Below, one piece after another: positions 18,897-28,283 of a stretch of 64,000 nucleotides of DNA. The DNA is from Prochlorococcus marinus str. MIT 9201. Its GTDB lineage: Bacteria; Cyanobacteriota; Cyanobacteriia; PCC-6307; Cyanobiaceae. The position numbers were made by a program, and so were the translations under genes. The notes beneath the pieces were generated by a model, which saw nothing but the letters and a program-made list of their open reading frames with translations, did no database searches and was not told where the DNA came from. Positions within the stretch are counted from its first letter, which is position 1, and each line of letters begins with the position of its first letter. The stretch is from positions 31,287 to 95,286 of the forward strand of contig NZ_JNAL01000014.1 of assembly GCF_000759955.1 (NCBI RefSeq). Direction: 5' to 3'.

Positions 18897-20462
18897 TTAA
18901 TGGGCGCTTTCTATACCTCCTAGTCTTTCAAATAAGTTAAGACTTTCTTTATTCAATCCTACAATTTCAACTTTAGAACCACCATTCTGGAATTTTCTAA
19001 TAATTTGCTCAAGAGCAACAACGCCACTTTGATCCCAAATATGTGCTAAAGACATATCAATTACAATATTTTCAGGATGTTCATGAATATCAAATCCTTG
19101 TAAAAAATAAATTTTACTTACAAAAAACAATTGTCCTTTTACTTTGTAGGTAGTCAAATTATTTTCTTTAGCTCTTGAAACAGTTATAACTTTTGCGACT
19201 TTTCTGCTGAAAAGAATTGCTGCTAATGCAACTCCTGCAATAACTCCAAGTGCAAGATTATGAGGTTTTGTAAGCATTGTAACTGCAAAAGTCATAAGCA
19301 TTACTGCAGTATCACTTTTAGGTATCTTTCTAATATTTTTAAATCCATTTATATCTGCTGTACTTATTGCGATTGTTATCATGATTGCTACTAAAGCAGC
19401 CATTGGTATTGCTCCAATCCAAGACTTCAATAGGATAATCATAATTAGTAAAGATATACCTGAGGAGAGGGTTGATAATCTGGATTTGCCACCATTTTCT
19501 GTATTCATTACAGATTGCCCAACTAAAGCACATCCTGCCATGCCTCCAAATAAAGATGCCACAATATTTGCGATTCCTTGTCCTCTTGCTTCTTTATTTT
19601 TATTAGAACTTGTGTCAGTTACATCGTCTAAAATATCTTGAGTTAAAAAGGTTTCCATTAAACCCACGAGTGATATTGCAAGTGAAGTCGGTAAAATTAT
19701 CCCAAATGTTTCAAGACTAAAAGGTACTTTCCCATTTTCTATTGATCCAAAAGGAAGAGAAATACTTGGTAATCCATCAGGTAATTTACCTAAATCGCTA
19801 ACTGTTGGGACATCTAGATTAAAGAATATGCTTATAAGAGTAATTGCTACTATTGCGATAAGTTGAGATGGGACTACTTTTGTGATTTTTGGAAGCCCAT
19901 AAATAATTACCAATCCTAGGATTACAAGAATCCAAACTACTAGAATCTGAGAATTAACTGGATATTGACTTATAGTTTGTTCAACTAATCCTTTTGATTC
20001 TTTAATACCTATTCCTAACTGAGGTAGTTGTGCTTGAAATATTAAAAGTGCCAGTGCATTTACAAATCCACTTAATACTCCTGTTGGCACGAATCGCATT
20101 TGGTAAGCAAGTCTTAAATATCCCCAAAGAATCTGGAATATTCCAGTTAATATTCCAGCTGCAATAAGATATGAGACTCCTAATCCAGGAGCTTGTGATT
20201 CTCCAAAAGAAACAAGTCCTGTCATTAAAAGAGCAGTTGAACCTGTGGCTGAAGTGATCATCCCCCTTCTTCCTCCAACAATCGCAATTGTTATAGATAA
20301 GCAAAATGCACCAAAAAGGCCAACTTTAGGATCTACACCAGCTATACCTGAAAAAGCAATTGCTTCTGGGATCATTGCAAAAGCAACAACTAAGCCAGAG
20401 AGAATATTTGACTTTGGATCATCTAACCAATTTTTAGATAAATATCTTGAGAAATTTGACAT
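18897..20462 (-). CDS. SulP-family anion transporter with STAS domain
   Basis: A 521-residue transporter. About 12 helices hold the SulP signatures (VVAFAMIPEAIAFSGIAGVDPKVGLFG; ATGSTALLMTG; GMAGCALVGQSVMNTENGGKSRLSTL). A C-terminal STAS domain occupies residues ~415-521 (VKGQLFFVSKIYF... IVIDMSLAHIWDQSGVVALEQII). Substrates in the family include sulfate and bicarbonate; location next to metYA does not settle which. It is convergent with metA, with four bases between the stops. Confidence 0.88.
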   Translation of the reverse strand: MSNFSRYLSKNWLDDPKSNILSGLVVAFAMIPEAIAFSGIAGVDPKVGLFGAFCLSITIAIVGGRRGMITSATGSTALLMTGLVSFGESQAPGLGVSYLIAAGILTGIFQILWGYLRLAYQMRFVPTGVLSGFVNALALLIFQAQLPQLGIGIKESKGLVEQTISQYPVNSQILVVWILVILGLVIIYGLPKITKVVPSQLIAIVAITLISIFFNLDVPTVSDLGKLPDGLPSISLPFGSIENGKVPFSLETFGIILPTSLAISLVGLMETFLTQDILDDVTDTSSNKNKEARGQGIANIVASLFGGMAGCALVGQSVMNTENGGKSRLSTLSSGISLLIMIILLKSWIGAIPMAALVAIMITIAISTADINGFKNIRKIPKSDTAVMLMTFAVTMLTKPHNLALGVIAGVALAAILFSRKVAKVITVSRAKENNLTTYKVKGQLFFVSKIYFLQGFDIHEHPENIVIDMSLAHIWDQSGVVALEQIIRKFQNGGSKVEIVGLNKESLNLFERLGGIESAH

Positions 20463-20492
20463 TTTAAGTTTCTTTATAATTAAGAAGTTACC

Positions 20493-21767
20493 TTATAAAG
20501 GTGGCAAAATACCTTGTGGGTCGAAAATATTCTTTAAATTTTTTAATTCATTCATTCTATTTCCAAAGGCTAATGTGATCTCTTCTTCATGAGAATTCAA
20601 ATGATTATGCAATTGGGCTAAGTGAATATTTGGATAAAACCTTTTTAGCTTACTCCACGATTTATAAATCCATTCTAAAGCGACTTCTTTTTCTTGAAGA
20701 TCATTTTTTTTCCACGATGCATATATCCATGGTTTCCAAGTACTTTTTCTATGAACAAAAAAGCTTGAGCCATGATTTAACTTTTTAGTCTTGCAACCTA
20801 ATTGTTGAGAAGCAATATAACAGGAATTATTAGGTTTATTTTTTATTATTTCACTCAAACATTTTATGAAAATTGGGATATCATTTTTTAAATCTTCTCC
20901 AAGAAGACTAATTACCTCAGAATGGTTATTTGAATTCAGCTCATATAAATTCAATTCCTTTGGAAAAAAATTAATTTTATTAAAGTTCTCATAAAATTGT
21001 TTTTCTAAAGCGGGAAATTTGTCTAGAAGCATTAAGTATTCTTCTGTTCTTTTATCCTCTAAATTATTTTTGAGTTCAGCAAAAATATATATATAAATTT
21101 TTTGGGCATAAATCCATTGAAGACTAATATTTTCTGGAAATTCCTCTGATAGTTTTATTATTTCTGAAAGTTCATTTAGATTTACAAATCCTTCAATAAC
21201 CTTTATTGGATTAGATTGGATAGTCTTAAGTTCAATTTCGGTAATAATTGAGAAGAAGGGTGCAGCGCCTTTAATTGCTTCCCAAATCAATTGCTCTTCT
21301 GGATTTATTTGATTTTTTTTTAAAGAGATAAATGTGCCATTTCCCAAGAAACCCTTTATTGATTCAATATTATCAATGGCTAACCCGTAGGCTCTACTGA
21401 GCGGGCTTACTCCGCCTGTAAGTATATAGCCTGCTCCAGGGAGTTTAGAAAGTCCGATTGGAAAACTTCGATTATGTTTTTGTAAATGATTTACTAGATC
21501 GCCCATTATTACTCCACCTCCAATTGTTACTAAATTGGTTTTTTTATCTAGGTGAATTTTGCTGTGATTTTTTCTTAGATCAAGAGTTGTAAAACCATTT
21601 TTTGCACAGCTTGAGGTTGTGCCTCCACTACATACGCAAAGATGCTCGAATTTTTCATTAGAATAGTTATCTTTATTAAATAAGGAGTTATCAAAGTCAT
21701 AAATTAAATTCTTTAATTTTGCATCCTTTGAGTTGATATTTGGAACTTCAAGCAAATTATTTTTCAC
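20493..21767 (-). CDS. FAD-linked oxidoreductase (FAD_binding_4 type)
   Basis: A 424-residue protein of the FAD/FMN-containing dehydrogenase class. The FAD-binding region (residues ~45-180) includes CVCSGGTTSSCAKNGFTTLDLRKNH, VTIGGGVIMGDLVNHL and LPGAGYILTGGVSPLSRAYGLAIDNI. The C-terminus HLNSHEEEITLAFGNRMNELKNLKNIFDPQGIL is the BBE-type end. The start is GTG. The substrate is unknown. It ends 30 bp upstream of the SulP gene on the same strand. Confidence 0.8.
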   Translation of the reverse strand: MKNNLLEVPNINSKDAKLKNLIYDFDNSLFNKDNYSNEKFEHLCVCSGGTTSSCAKNGFTTLDLRKNHSKIHLDKKTNLVTIGGGVIMGDLVNHLQKHNRSFPIGLSKLPGAGYILTGGVSPLSRAYGLAIDNIESIKGFLGNGTFISLKKNQINPEEQLIWEAIKGAAPFFSIITEIELKTIQSNPIKVIEGFVNLNELSEIIKLSEEFPENISLQWIYAQKIYIYIFAELKNNLEDKRTEEYLMLLDKFPALEKQFYENFNKINFFPKELNLYELNSNNHSEVISLLGEDLKNDIPIFIKCLSEIIKNKPNNSCYIASQQLGCKTKKLNHGSSFFVHRKSTWKPWIYASWKKNDLQEKEVALEWIYKSWSKLKRFYPNIHLAQLHNHLNSHEEEITLAFGNRMNELKNLKNIFDPQGILPPL

Positions 21768-21814
21768 TACATGATATTGTTCTTTACTATTATGGTATAA
21801 GTAATAACTTGATT

Positions 21815-22939
21815 TTGGATAATTTGAATTCGAAGTTTAATAATCAAGTCGCGATACTTATCTGTGGACACGGGAGTAGAAATAAACTAGCCATTACTGA
21901 ATTTCAAGAATTAACTAAGTTCATACAAAAAAGATATCCAAACCTTTTAGTTGAATATGGTTTTTTGGAATTCGCTAAACCTTCACTTGTTGATGCTCTA
22001 GACAAGTTGAGAGATCTTTCTATAAAAAAAGTAATTGCAATACCCGCAATGCTTTTCGCTGCTGGCCATGTAAAAAATGATATACCTAGTTTGCTTATGA
22101 ATTATTCAAGTAAAACAGGTATTGAAATTATTTATGGAAGAGAATTAGGTATTAATAATTTAATGATTAGTGCAGCTTGTGAAAGGGTTAAAGATGTATT
22201 TAAACAAAATAATACTCTCAAACCTGAAGAATCATTATTAGTTGTTGTTGGTAGAGGTTCTTCTGACCCAGATGCAAATTCCAATGTTTCAAAAATTACG
22301 AGAATGATCGTAGAAGGTATTGGTTTAGGGTGGGGGGAAACAGTTTTTTCTGGAGTAACTTTCCCTCTTGTTGAACCTGGCTTGAAAAATGTTGTGAGAC
22401 TTGGTTATAAAAATGTAATTATTTTCCCTTATTTCCTTTTCTCAGGTGTCCTTGTCACAAGAATAAAAAGGCAAAGTGATTTAGTTGCGATTAATAATCC
22501 AAATATTTCATTCATACATGCAAAATATCTTTCATCACAGTCTTATGTGGTCGATACTTTTGTAGAAAGGATTGAAGAGATTCTTAATAACGAAGGTAAT
22601 AATTTTATGAATTGCTCAACTTGTAAATATAGATCAAATTTATTTGGCTTTGAAAAAGAAGTTGGAATGTTACAAGAAAGTCATCATGATCATGTAGAGG
22701 GCTTGGGGATCAGCTGTGATTTATGTGATCCTGAATGTAATGGTGCTTGTGAAATACAAAATCAAATCCCAACTCATAACCAAGAAAAATTAAACTCAGT
22801 AGTAGGTGATTACTTAGAACATGAACATGTAGAGGCTCATCAAAATGAACATGATCACCATCACCATAACCATAATATTTATCCAAACTCAAAACACCCT
22901 TTAGGACCTGTCACGCTTCGCTTGCCTAATAAAGACTAA
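21815..22939 (+). CDS. cbiX: CbiX/SirB-type sirohydrochlorin chelatase with His-rich tail
   Basis: The protein inserts Co or Fe into sirohydrochlorin. It has two tandem CbiX halves: HGSRNKLAITEF with PAMLFAAGHVKNDIP, then VGRGSSDPDANS with FPYFLFSGVLVTRIKRQ. The C-terminal ~110 residues hold CxxC/CDLCDPECNGAC cysteines and a run of His (HEHVEAH, EHDHHHHNHN), a likely metal store or Fe-S site. The open frame reaches TTG 21740, but that overlaps the divergent FAD gene; TTG at 21815 just before the first domain is the likelier start. Confidence 0.85.
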   Translation: MDNLNSKFNNQVAILICGHGSRNKLAITEFQELTKFIQKRYPNLLVEYGFLEFAKPSLVDALDKLRDLSIKKVIAIPAMLFAAGHVKNDIPSLLMNYSSKTGIEIIYGRELGINNLMISAACERVKDVFKQNNTLKPEESLLVVVGRGSSDPDANSNVSKITRMIVEGIGLGWGETVFSGVTFPLVEPGLKNVVRLGYKNVIIFPYFLFSGVLVTRIKRQSDLVAINNPNISFIHAKYLSSQSYVVDTFVERIEEILNNEGNNFMNCSTCKYRSNLFGFEKEVGMLQESHHDHVEGLGISCDLCDPECNGACEIQNQIPTHNQEKLNSVVGDYLEHEHVEAHQNEHDHHHHNHNIYPNSKHPLGPVTLRLPNKD

Positions 22940-23321
22940 ATCTTAAGAAAACCCGTTGAAAATCAATGAATCAACTGTCTCTTTCTCGGCTTGGTCTTAA
23001 TAGACTCAGTATATATAAGTATTCCTAATATAAAATCTTGAAAGTATTTTGAGCTTGATTTTCCACAATTTACAGGTTGTTTTCCACGTCCAAATCCACA
23101 TTGGATTAGAACTGCCAGTATTTTTCAAAAAAAACAGGACTTCAACATTATTGTTGACTTTTCTTTGAGATCTATTCAATTTCCTTATTTAAAAAGGAAG
23201 TTTTTTAAAAATATACTTATAACATGAGTCTCATTTGATAATTTGAAAAGTTTTCTAGCAGATAATTTTTGATTTTTTTAGAAAAAAATATCATTATGGT
23301 TATGAAGAAAAATATAAATTT
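22940..23321. other. Intergenic region between cbiX and the DUF2811 gene
   Basis: These 382 bp have no convincing ORF. They hold a cluster of DnaA-box-like nonamers (23059-23100) and a weak AT-rich hairpin, TTCCTT...AAGGAA followed by T6 (about 23180-23206), which could end the cbiX transcript. The rest is AT-rich promoter-like sequence for the downstream gene. Confidence 0.5.
23059..23100 (+). promoter_or_regulatory. Cluster of three DnaA-box-like nonamers
   Basis: TTTTCCACA at 23059, TTTTCCACG at 23080 and AAATCCACA at 23092, all on the plus strand with spacings of 21 and 12 bp. TTTTCCACA is the DnaA box described for cyanobacteria. The region lacks dnaN or dnaA nearby, so it is more likely a DnaA-controlled promoter or titration site than an origin. 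Confidence 0.4.
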
Positions 23322-23579
23322 ATGGATCAAATCAGCCAATCAAATTTAACTGATAAAAAGCTTGTCGAGTGCTCTTCAAATAAAGTCTCTTTAGAAACAG
23401 AGCTTTCAGAAACTCTTTATAACACTATGAAAGATTTCGTATTAAGTAACCCAACTTGGGACCAATATAAGCTTATAAATTCAGCATTAGCTACTTTTCT
23501 CGTTCAAAACGGATGTACAGATAATTCTGTCTCAGAAATTTATTTAAATCAATTATTTACACCTTCTAAGTCTTTTTAA
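23322..23579 (+). CDS. DUF2811 protein
   Basis: An 85-residue cyanobacterial protein. The core VSLETELSETLYNTMKDFVLSNPTWDQYKLINSALATFLVQNG matches DUF2811, a small helical domain of unknown function resembling ribbon-helix-helix accessory proteins. The last 14 bp overlap the convergent GMC oxidoreductase gene. It lies just after a group of DnaA-box-like sites. Confidence 0.85.
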   Translation: MDQISQSNLTDKKLVECSSNKVSLETELSETLYNTMKDFVLSNPTWDQYKLINSALATFLVQNGCTDNSVSEIYLNQLFTPSKSF

Positions 23580-25206
23580 TATTTAAACAGGCTCTTCTAC
23601 TCAAAGCCATCATTGTAAGTGTGGGGCTTTGCCAAGATGATGTGGGCCAGCATGCTCCATCTAGAACAAGTACATTCTTGCATCTCCATAATCGATTAAA
23701 TTTATCAACTACGCTGTTTTCTTCATTCATCCCCATTGGTGCCCCCCCTACTTCATGAATGTAATATCCAGGAGGAGGAGGACTATCTGAAAATGCGATC
23801 AATTTTTTTGTTAATAAACTTCCTAATGGGATATTCATTAGTTCATTAATATTTTTTATTTCTCCATTTGCAGCTGTGATTGATTTTACTATTGTTTTTT
23901 CCATATGTTTAGCCATATTTAACTCATTTTCGCTCCATTCGAATTCAATGTAGGGAATTGGGATACCCCATTCATCTGTTTTTCTTGAGAGAGAAACTGA
24001 GTTTTTCTCTCTAGGTAGGACTTCGCCATGAGCTATAAGAAAGCCAATGGATGTATTTGTGTCTTTTTGCAAAAATTTAGGTATCCCTAATCGATCAATT
24101 GCCCCCCATATTCCATAACCTCTATGGAAATTTATGTCGTCAATTTTTGGTAAATTTGAACCGAATGGAATAAAGAAGCTGCCTGCACCAGAAAGATCGG
24201 GATTGATGTCTAATGGTTTTCCTGAGTTTTTTGTTTTTGGAACTGAAAAAAATCTACAGATAGATATATGGTCCATAAGGTATTTACCTAATTTCCCAGA
24301 ATTATCTTTAAAACCTGAGCAATTTGATTTATATTCTGAGTTCAGTAGTATTCTGAGTGTTGAAATTGTTGATGCGCAAAGAAGAATTAAGTCACAATTC
24401 AATACTTCTTTGTGTCCATTTTCTAAGTTTACGATCGTTAGTTTTGATGCAAGTTCTGTTATCTTGTTAATCTCAAAAGATTCCACTAGGTGATTTGAAA
24501 TTATTTGAACATTCCCAGTATCTAAAGCTTTTTTTAAAGTGCTACCTATACTAGATGATCTCGGCCATTTTTTATCTTTTACTGATGAATTACGGTCAAA
24601 TCCTCTTGATTGTATAAATGGATAGTTTAATTTTGATTTAACTTTGCTGCCAAAAATATTTTCATTTTCTGTAAGAGGTATTTCACCAATATATTTACCG
24701 TTTGGGACTTCTTTAATGTCATCTTTTCGTCCATAGATGCCACAGAAATTTTCAATGAAATCATAGTGAGGGGACAATTCATCGTATGAAATAGGCCAGT
24801 TTGGTCCGAATCCGTCTTTTTTAGCAGGATGAAAATCTTCTGAGGAAAGTCTTAATGTTATACCTCCCCACGTTAATGATCTCCCCCCAAATTGTTTACC
24901 TTGGGTCCAAAGAAATGGCTTTTTTGGGGGGGAGTCATAAGGATGCTTCAATTCATTTGAATATAAGTCAGGATTATTTTTCCAATAACCAGGATGTTGG
25001 CATTGATTTGCATGTTTTTTTGTTAAAACTCCTGATAATCTTTTTAATGTACTTTTAGGCTCATGATTACTAGCTTCATGCCTTTTAACTTGAGGCCCTG
25101 CTTCTATTACTAAAACTTTTACCCCTTGCTCTGCCAATGTAAGTGCTGCTATTCCACCTGTAGCTCCAGAACCAACAACAATTGCATCATAAGGACTTAT
25201 ATCCAA
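23566..25206 (-). CDS. GMC-family oxidoreductase
   Basis: A 546-residue FAD protein. The N-terminal dinucleotide motif is VVGSGATGGIAALTLAEQGVKVLVIEAG. Family signatures follow: GGRSLTWGG, the second FAD strand LILLCASTISTLRILLNS, and the C-terminal HEVGGAPMG...LWRCKNVLVLDGACWPTSSWQSPTLTMMALS. GMC enzymes oxidise alcohols or sugars; the substrate is unknown. A second GMC gene is at 47762-49330. Confidence 0.85.
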   Translation of the reverse strand: MDISPYDAIVVGSGATGGIAALTLAEQGVKVLVIEAGPQVKRHEASNHEPKSTLKRLSGVLTKKHANQCQHPGYWKNNPDLYSNELKHPYDSPPKKPFLWTQGKQFGGRSLTWGGITLRLSSEDFHPAKKDGFGPNWPISYDELSPHYDFIENFCGIYGRKDDIKEVPNGKYIGEIPLTENENIFGSKVKSKLNYPFIQSRGFDRNSSVKDKKWPRSSSIGSTLKKALDTGNVQIISNHLVESFEINKITELASKLTIVNLENGHKEVLNCDLILLCASTISTLRILLNSEYKSNCSGFKDNSGKLGKYLMDHISICRFFSVPKTKNSGKPLDINPDLSGAGSFFIPFGSNLPKIDDINFHRGYGIWGAIDRLGIPKFLQKDTNTSIGFLIAHGEVLPREKNSVSLSRKTDEWGIPIPYIEFEWSENELNMAKHMEKTIVKSITAANGEIKNINELMNIPLGSLLTKKLIAFSDSPPPPGYYIHEVGGAPMGMNEENSVVDKFNRLWRCKNVLVLDGACWPTSSWQSPTLTMMALSRRACLNIKKT

Positions 25207-25312
25207 AACCTAGTTCGTGATTTGTTATTTCAATAAATATAGCATTCAGTAAATAATAAATTTTTAGATTTCAGCTTAAGAAGTTAGAATTTATTGAAAT
25301 ACTACTCAAAAA

Positions 25313-25786
25313 ATGAGATTTATAATTTTAACTGTTTTAATGATTGTTTTAACTCTCCCTTCTAGAAGCTTCGCTGCATTGGATTATGGTAAACAATCAT
25401 TAATAGGTGCTGATTTTTCTGGATCTGATTTAAAAGGGGCAACTTTCTATTTGACCGATTTACAAGATGCAAATTTATCAGATTGCGAGCTTCAAAATGC
25501 TACTCTTTATGGTGCAAAATTGAAAGATACTAATTTAAGTAACTCCAATTTAAGAGAAGTAACTTTAGACTCAGCTATTTTAGATGGAACAGATTTATCA
25601 AATACTAACTTAGAGGATTCATTCGCTTATAGTACACAATTTGAAAATGTAAAAATCCAAGGCGCAGACTTCACGAATGTTTTTTTGCCAAAAGATATTG
25701 TTAGGAAATTTTGTGAAAATGCCTCAGGCACTAATCCAATTACAAATAGGAATACCAGAGAAACTCTAGAGTGCGATAATATCTAA
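25313..25786 (+). CDS. Secreted pentapeptide-repeat protein
   Basis: A 157-residue protein. Signal peptide: MRFIILTVLMIVLTLPSRSFA with a cut after Ala21, so it acts in the thylakoid lumen or periplasm. Residues ~30-125 are A(D/N)L(S/X)X pentapeptide repeats (GADFSGSDLKGATF, LQDANLSDCELQNATLYGAKLKDTNLSNSNL), which fold as a square beta helix. A disulfide could join two Cys near the C-terminus. Lumenal pentapeptide proteins are common in cyanobacteria; the function is unknown. Confidence 0.85.
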   Translation: MRFIILTVLMIVLTLPSRSFAALDYGKQSLIGADFSGSDLKGATFYLTDLQDANLSDCELQNATLYGAKLKDTNLSNSNLREVTLDSAILDGTDLSNTNLEDSFAYSTQFENVKIQGADFTNVFLPKDIVRKFCENASGTNPITNRNTRETLECDNI

Positions 25787-25788
25787 AT

Positions 25789-26181
25789 TTATGCACATAC
25801 AAGTTCTTTTTTAATGTTTCTTTGTTTATAAAGTGTTCTTCCAACAGGCCAACCTAAAGTTGATAAATGTCTCATTAAATAACTTGAATATTTATAAGAG
25901 AGATTTTCTGAATATTTGATGCCAAGTTCTTTTAAGATGTTTGTTAACAAAATAAGATCTTTCTTATTGCCTTTTTTCATATCCAATAATATTAATGGAT
26001 CACTTGATATTCTTTTTCTCAGAACCTCATTATTTTCAGCAAAACCAACTTTAAGTGAATTAAATTTATCAGAATAAAGAGTATAAATTATTCCATCTTT
26101 GAATTTATCTGAAGAAGTATCTACACTAATCCTTGATGATTTTAATGTTTTGTATCCTTTTATGATTTTTCTCTTATTCAT
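25789..26181 (-). CDS. GIY-YIG-like hypothetical protein
   Basis: A 130-residue basic protein. IIYTLYSDKFNSLKVGFAEN...LRKRISSDP resembles the first strands of the T5orf172/MUG113 GIY-YIG fold, and LGWPVGRTLYKQ forms the end. Two bases separate it from the upstream ribbon-helix-helix gene, so the two are an operon. Catalytic competence cannot be judged. Confidence 0.6.
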   Translation of the reverse strand: MNKRKIIKGYKTLKSSRISVDTSSDKFKDGIIYTLYSDKFNSLKVGFAENNEVLRKRISSDPLILLDMKKGNKKDLILLTNILKELGIKYSENLSYKYSSYLMRHLSTLGWPVGRTLYKQRNIKKELVCA

Positions 26182-26183
26182 AA

Positions 26184-26681
26184 TTATTTGATTTCATTTT
26201 GGGCGATTTCGTATTTTTCTAATAGATTATTTACTTCTGCTAGTGCGATCCTCTTTTGACAAGCTGAGTCATATCTATTGATTGCTACTGAAGGTATCGA
26301 ACCTTTACTTTTCATTTCCCTTATTCCTGTTTCTAAACACTGAAAAGCAACACTCGATAGATCTCGACCCTCGGCTGCAGCCCAAACCTTCAAAAGATAA
26401 GTAAGATTTGATGGAACTGAGATTTGTACTTTGTTTGAATTCGAAGTGTTTAATGCAATATCATCGAGACTAATTTCTTTCAAGGAAATAGTTTCTTTTA
26501 CTTTTTTCTTCAAAGTTCTTACTTGGCTTATAGCGTCCTCTTTATTTTTAAGTTTTTGTTCTATTTCAAATAACTCTTCTTCAGAATTAATTAAAACTTC
26601 TAATGCCCACTTAGCATCATCTTTGGCAATAGAAGTACTATCAAGCCATTCATCTCTTAATTTTGACCAATTACTAGGCAT
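26184..26681 (-). CDS. Putative ribbon-helix-helix protein with coiled coil
   Basis: A 165-residue protein. Residues ~40-70 are heptad-like (EIEQKLKNKEDAISQVRTLKKKVKE). Residues ~85-125 (KVQISVPSNLTYLLKVWAAAEGRDLSSVAFQCLETGIREM) fit a ribbon-helix-helix: strand then two helices, as in CopG/Arc. It starts just downstream of a repeated ATAGAAT/ATTCTAT element, so autoregulation is plausible. Confidence 0.6.
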   Translation of the reverse strand: MPSNWSKLRDEWLDSTSIAKDDAKWALEVLINSEEELFEIEQKLKNKEDAISQVRTLKKKVKETISLKEISLDDIALNTSNSNKVQISVPSNLTYLLKVWAAAEGRDLSSVAFQCLETGIREMKSKGSIPSVAINRYDSACQKRIALAEVNNLLEKYEIAQNEIK

Positions 26682-26699
26682 GAGTTTTATAGGATAACT

Positions 26700-26740
26700 A
26701 TAGAATAGATTAATCTGAATAGAATGTCTATATATTCTAT
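26700..26740. promoter_or_regulatory. Candidate operator of the ribbon-helix-helix operon
   Basis: ATAGAAT occurs at 26700 and 26719, and its inverse ATTCTAT at 26734. The set begins 18 bp upstream of the RHH start codon. Such short direct and inverted heptamers are typical binding sites of RHH repressors. Confidence 0.4.
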
Positions 26741-26964
26741 TTAGAGTGTAATCAGATTTTAAAAGTTTTTATTTGGTTGTTCTTAATAGAATCTTTAATA
26801 TTAGAAATAATGTTATTTACAATTTAAAACTTCATAAAATCTATGAAGAATGTTTTTGAGGTAATCTATTCTTATTTTTCCGGCAATTTAATAAGATTTA
26901 TCAGATAATTCAGTTCTTATTTGTATTTGTTTTTCGTTTATTAAATTGAAAAGTTTCTGAGCTT

Positions 26965-27354
26965 TTAATTTCTTTCAATAAGTTCAATTTTATATCCATC
27001 CGGATCTTCAATAAAAGCTAAGACCGTAGTACTGTTTTTCATTATTTTAGGCTTTGTTGTTACTTTACAACCATTGTTTTCTAATCTTTGGCAAATAAGA
27101 TGAATATCTTTTACTCCAATAGCTATATGACCATACTTATCTCCAAGCTCATAGTCATCCGACTTTTTATTCCAGTTATGAGTTAATTCAATTACTGTGT
27201 TGTCTTTTTCTGGACCGTAGCCAACAAATGCCAAAGTGAATTTTCCATGAGGATAATCCTTTTTTCTTAATAATTTCATTCCTAATCTATTTACGTAGAA
27301 ATCAATGGATTTATCTAAATCACCAACTCTCAACATTGTATGTAGGATACGCAT
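26965..27354 (-). CDS. gloA: Lactoylglutathione lyase (glyoxalase I)
   Basis: A 129-residue glyoxalase I that converts the methylglyoxal-glutathione hemithioacetal to S-lactoylglutathione. The four metal ligands are at the expected places: H5, E56 (TVIELTHN), H76 (YGHIAIGV) and E124 ([10 protein letters not shown]). The length and the lack of the eukaryotic insert match the bacterial, Ni/Co-type enzyme. It is cytosolic and monocistronic. Confidence 0.93.
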   Translation of the reverse strand: MRILHTMLRVGDLDKSIDFYVNRLGMKLLRKKDYPHGKFTLAFVGYGPEKDNTVIELTHNWNKKSDDYELGDKYGHIAIGVKDIHLICQRLENNGCKVTTKPKIMKNSTTVLAFIEDPDGYKIELIERN

Positions 27355-27483
27355 CTTAAGTTATGAACCTTAATCAATTATCTAATATTCAAAAGCTATA
27401 TGCCAAAGTTGATATTTTGAGCCTAAGTATTTAATTAGTAAAGAAAAAATAGGTTAAAATGTAAATAATAAATCTAGGATATA

Positions 27484-27918
27484 TTGAATCAGATATTTCA
27501 GAGACTCACATCTGCATTTATGTATACTCTGCCCTTAAAGGCATCAATACCTTTTGGATATTATTTATTTTATAAATATTCTTTTTTAAAAATACTGTTA
27601 TTTCTAACTTTCCCAGTAGCAATAATTGAAAAATCATTACCTTTTGGAGGTTTTTTATTATTTATAATTTTGTTTGCTGGATTAGCAAGAAATCCAAAGG
27701 TTCCATATTTCGTTAGATATAACGTATGTCAAGCATTACTTATTGATATAGCTTTGATAATAATTTCATATCTTCTAAGAATATTTCCAATAGTTGAATT
27801 AGGCTCAATTATTTTTATATTAATATTTTGTATTTTTATTTATTCTATTTCTCAATGCATTTTTGGGGTTGAACCTGAAATACCCTTGATTAGTAAATCT
27901 GTAAGAATGCAAATTTAA
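27484..27918 (+). CDS. Tic20-family membrane protein
   Basis: A 144-residue protein with four predicted helices. The conserved PFGYYLFYKY and the ARNPKVPYFVRYNVCQALLIDIALII motif are those of Tic20/Ycf60, related to the chloroplast inner-envelope import channel. The role in cyanobacteria is unclear. The start is TTG; no better ATG is available upstream in frame. Confidence 0.8.
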   Translation: MNQIFQRLTSAFMYTLPLKASIPFGYYLFYKYSFLKILLFLTFPVAIIEKSLPFGGFLLFIILFAGLARNPKVPYFVRYNVCQALLIDIALIIISYLLRIFPIVELGSIIFILIFCIFIYSISQCIFGVEPEIPLISKSVRMQI

Positions 27919-27946
27919 ATAGGATTTATAGTTTTAATTATTTCTT

Positions 27947-28276
27947 TCAGCACTCATTCAGAATAGATTCCCATCTTTGTTGACTCGCTCTTATTGATTG
28001 CATTGGTGGATTAGAACCCTCTATTTCAAAAGCCTTAATTAATGATTTATTAGCTAATAATCCTAGTCTTGCAGCCTCTCTTTGCCTGGAACATACTTTC
28101 TTTCTTGATCCCTCTTTTAGACTGTTTTCGATTTCTTTAAGAATCTGGCTAGCTTCATTCGATTTAGAATAAAAGTCATTCATATAAACATCAAGTGCTG
28201 TTTCAGCAATAATTTCTACTGGAGAGATGATTGTGACTAGGCACACTATAAAACTTACAAATACAAATATTTTCAT
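27947..28276 (-). CDS. Small exported hypothetical protein
   Basis: A 109-residue protein with an N-terminal signal peptide (MKIFVFVSFIVCLVTIISPVEIIAE; likely cut near residue 25). The mature helical part has two Cys (KKVCSRQ and the C-terminal LNEC) that may form a disulfide in the periplasm. It starts seven bases after the membrane protein gene upstream. The family is unknown. Confidence 0.6.
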   Translation of the reverse strand: MKIFVFVSFIVCLVTIISPVEIIAETALDVYMNDFYSKSNEASQILKEIENSLKEGSRKKVCSRQREAARLGLLANKSLIKAFEIEGSNPPMQSIRASQQRWESILNEC

Positions 28277-28283
28277 AAGAAAT

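Noticed and set aside
23041..23110. Possible replication origin from DnaA-like boxes
   Set aside because: Only three boxes, no dnaN/dnaA neighbour and no AT-rich 13-mers distinct from the background; kept only as a regulatory cluster.
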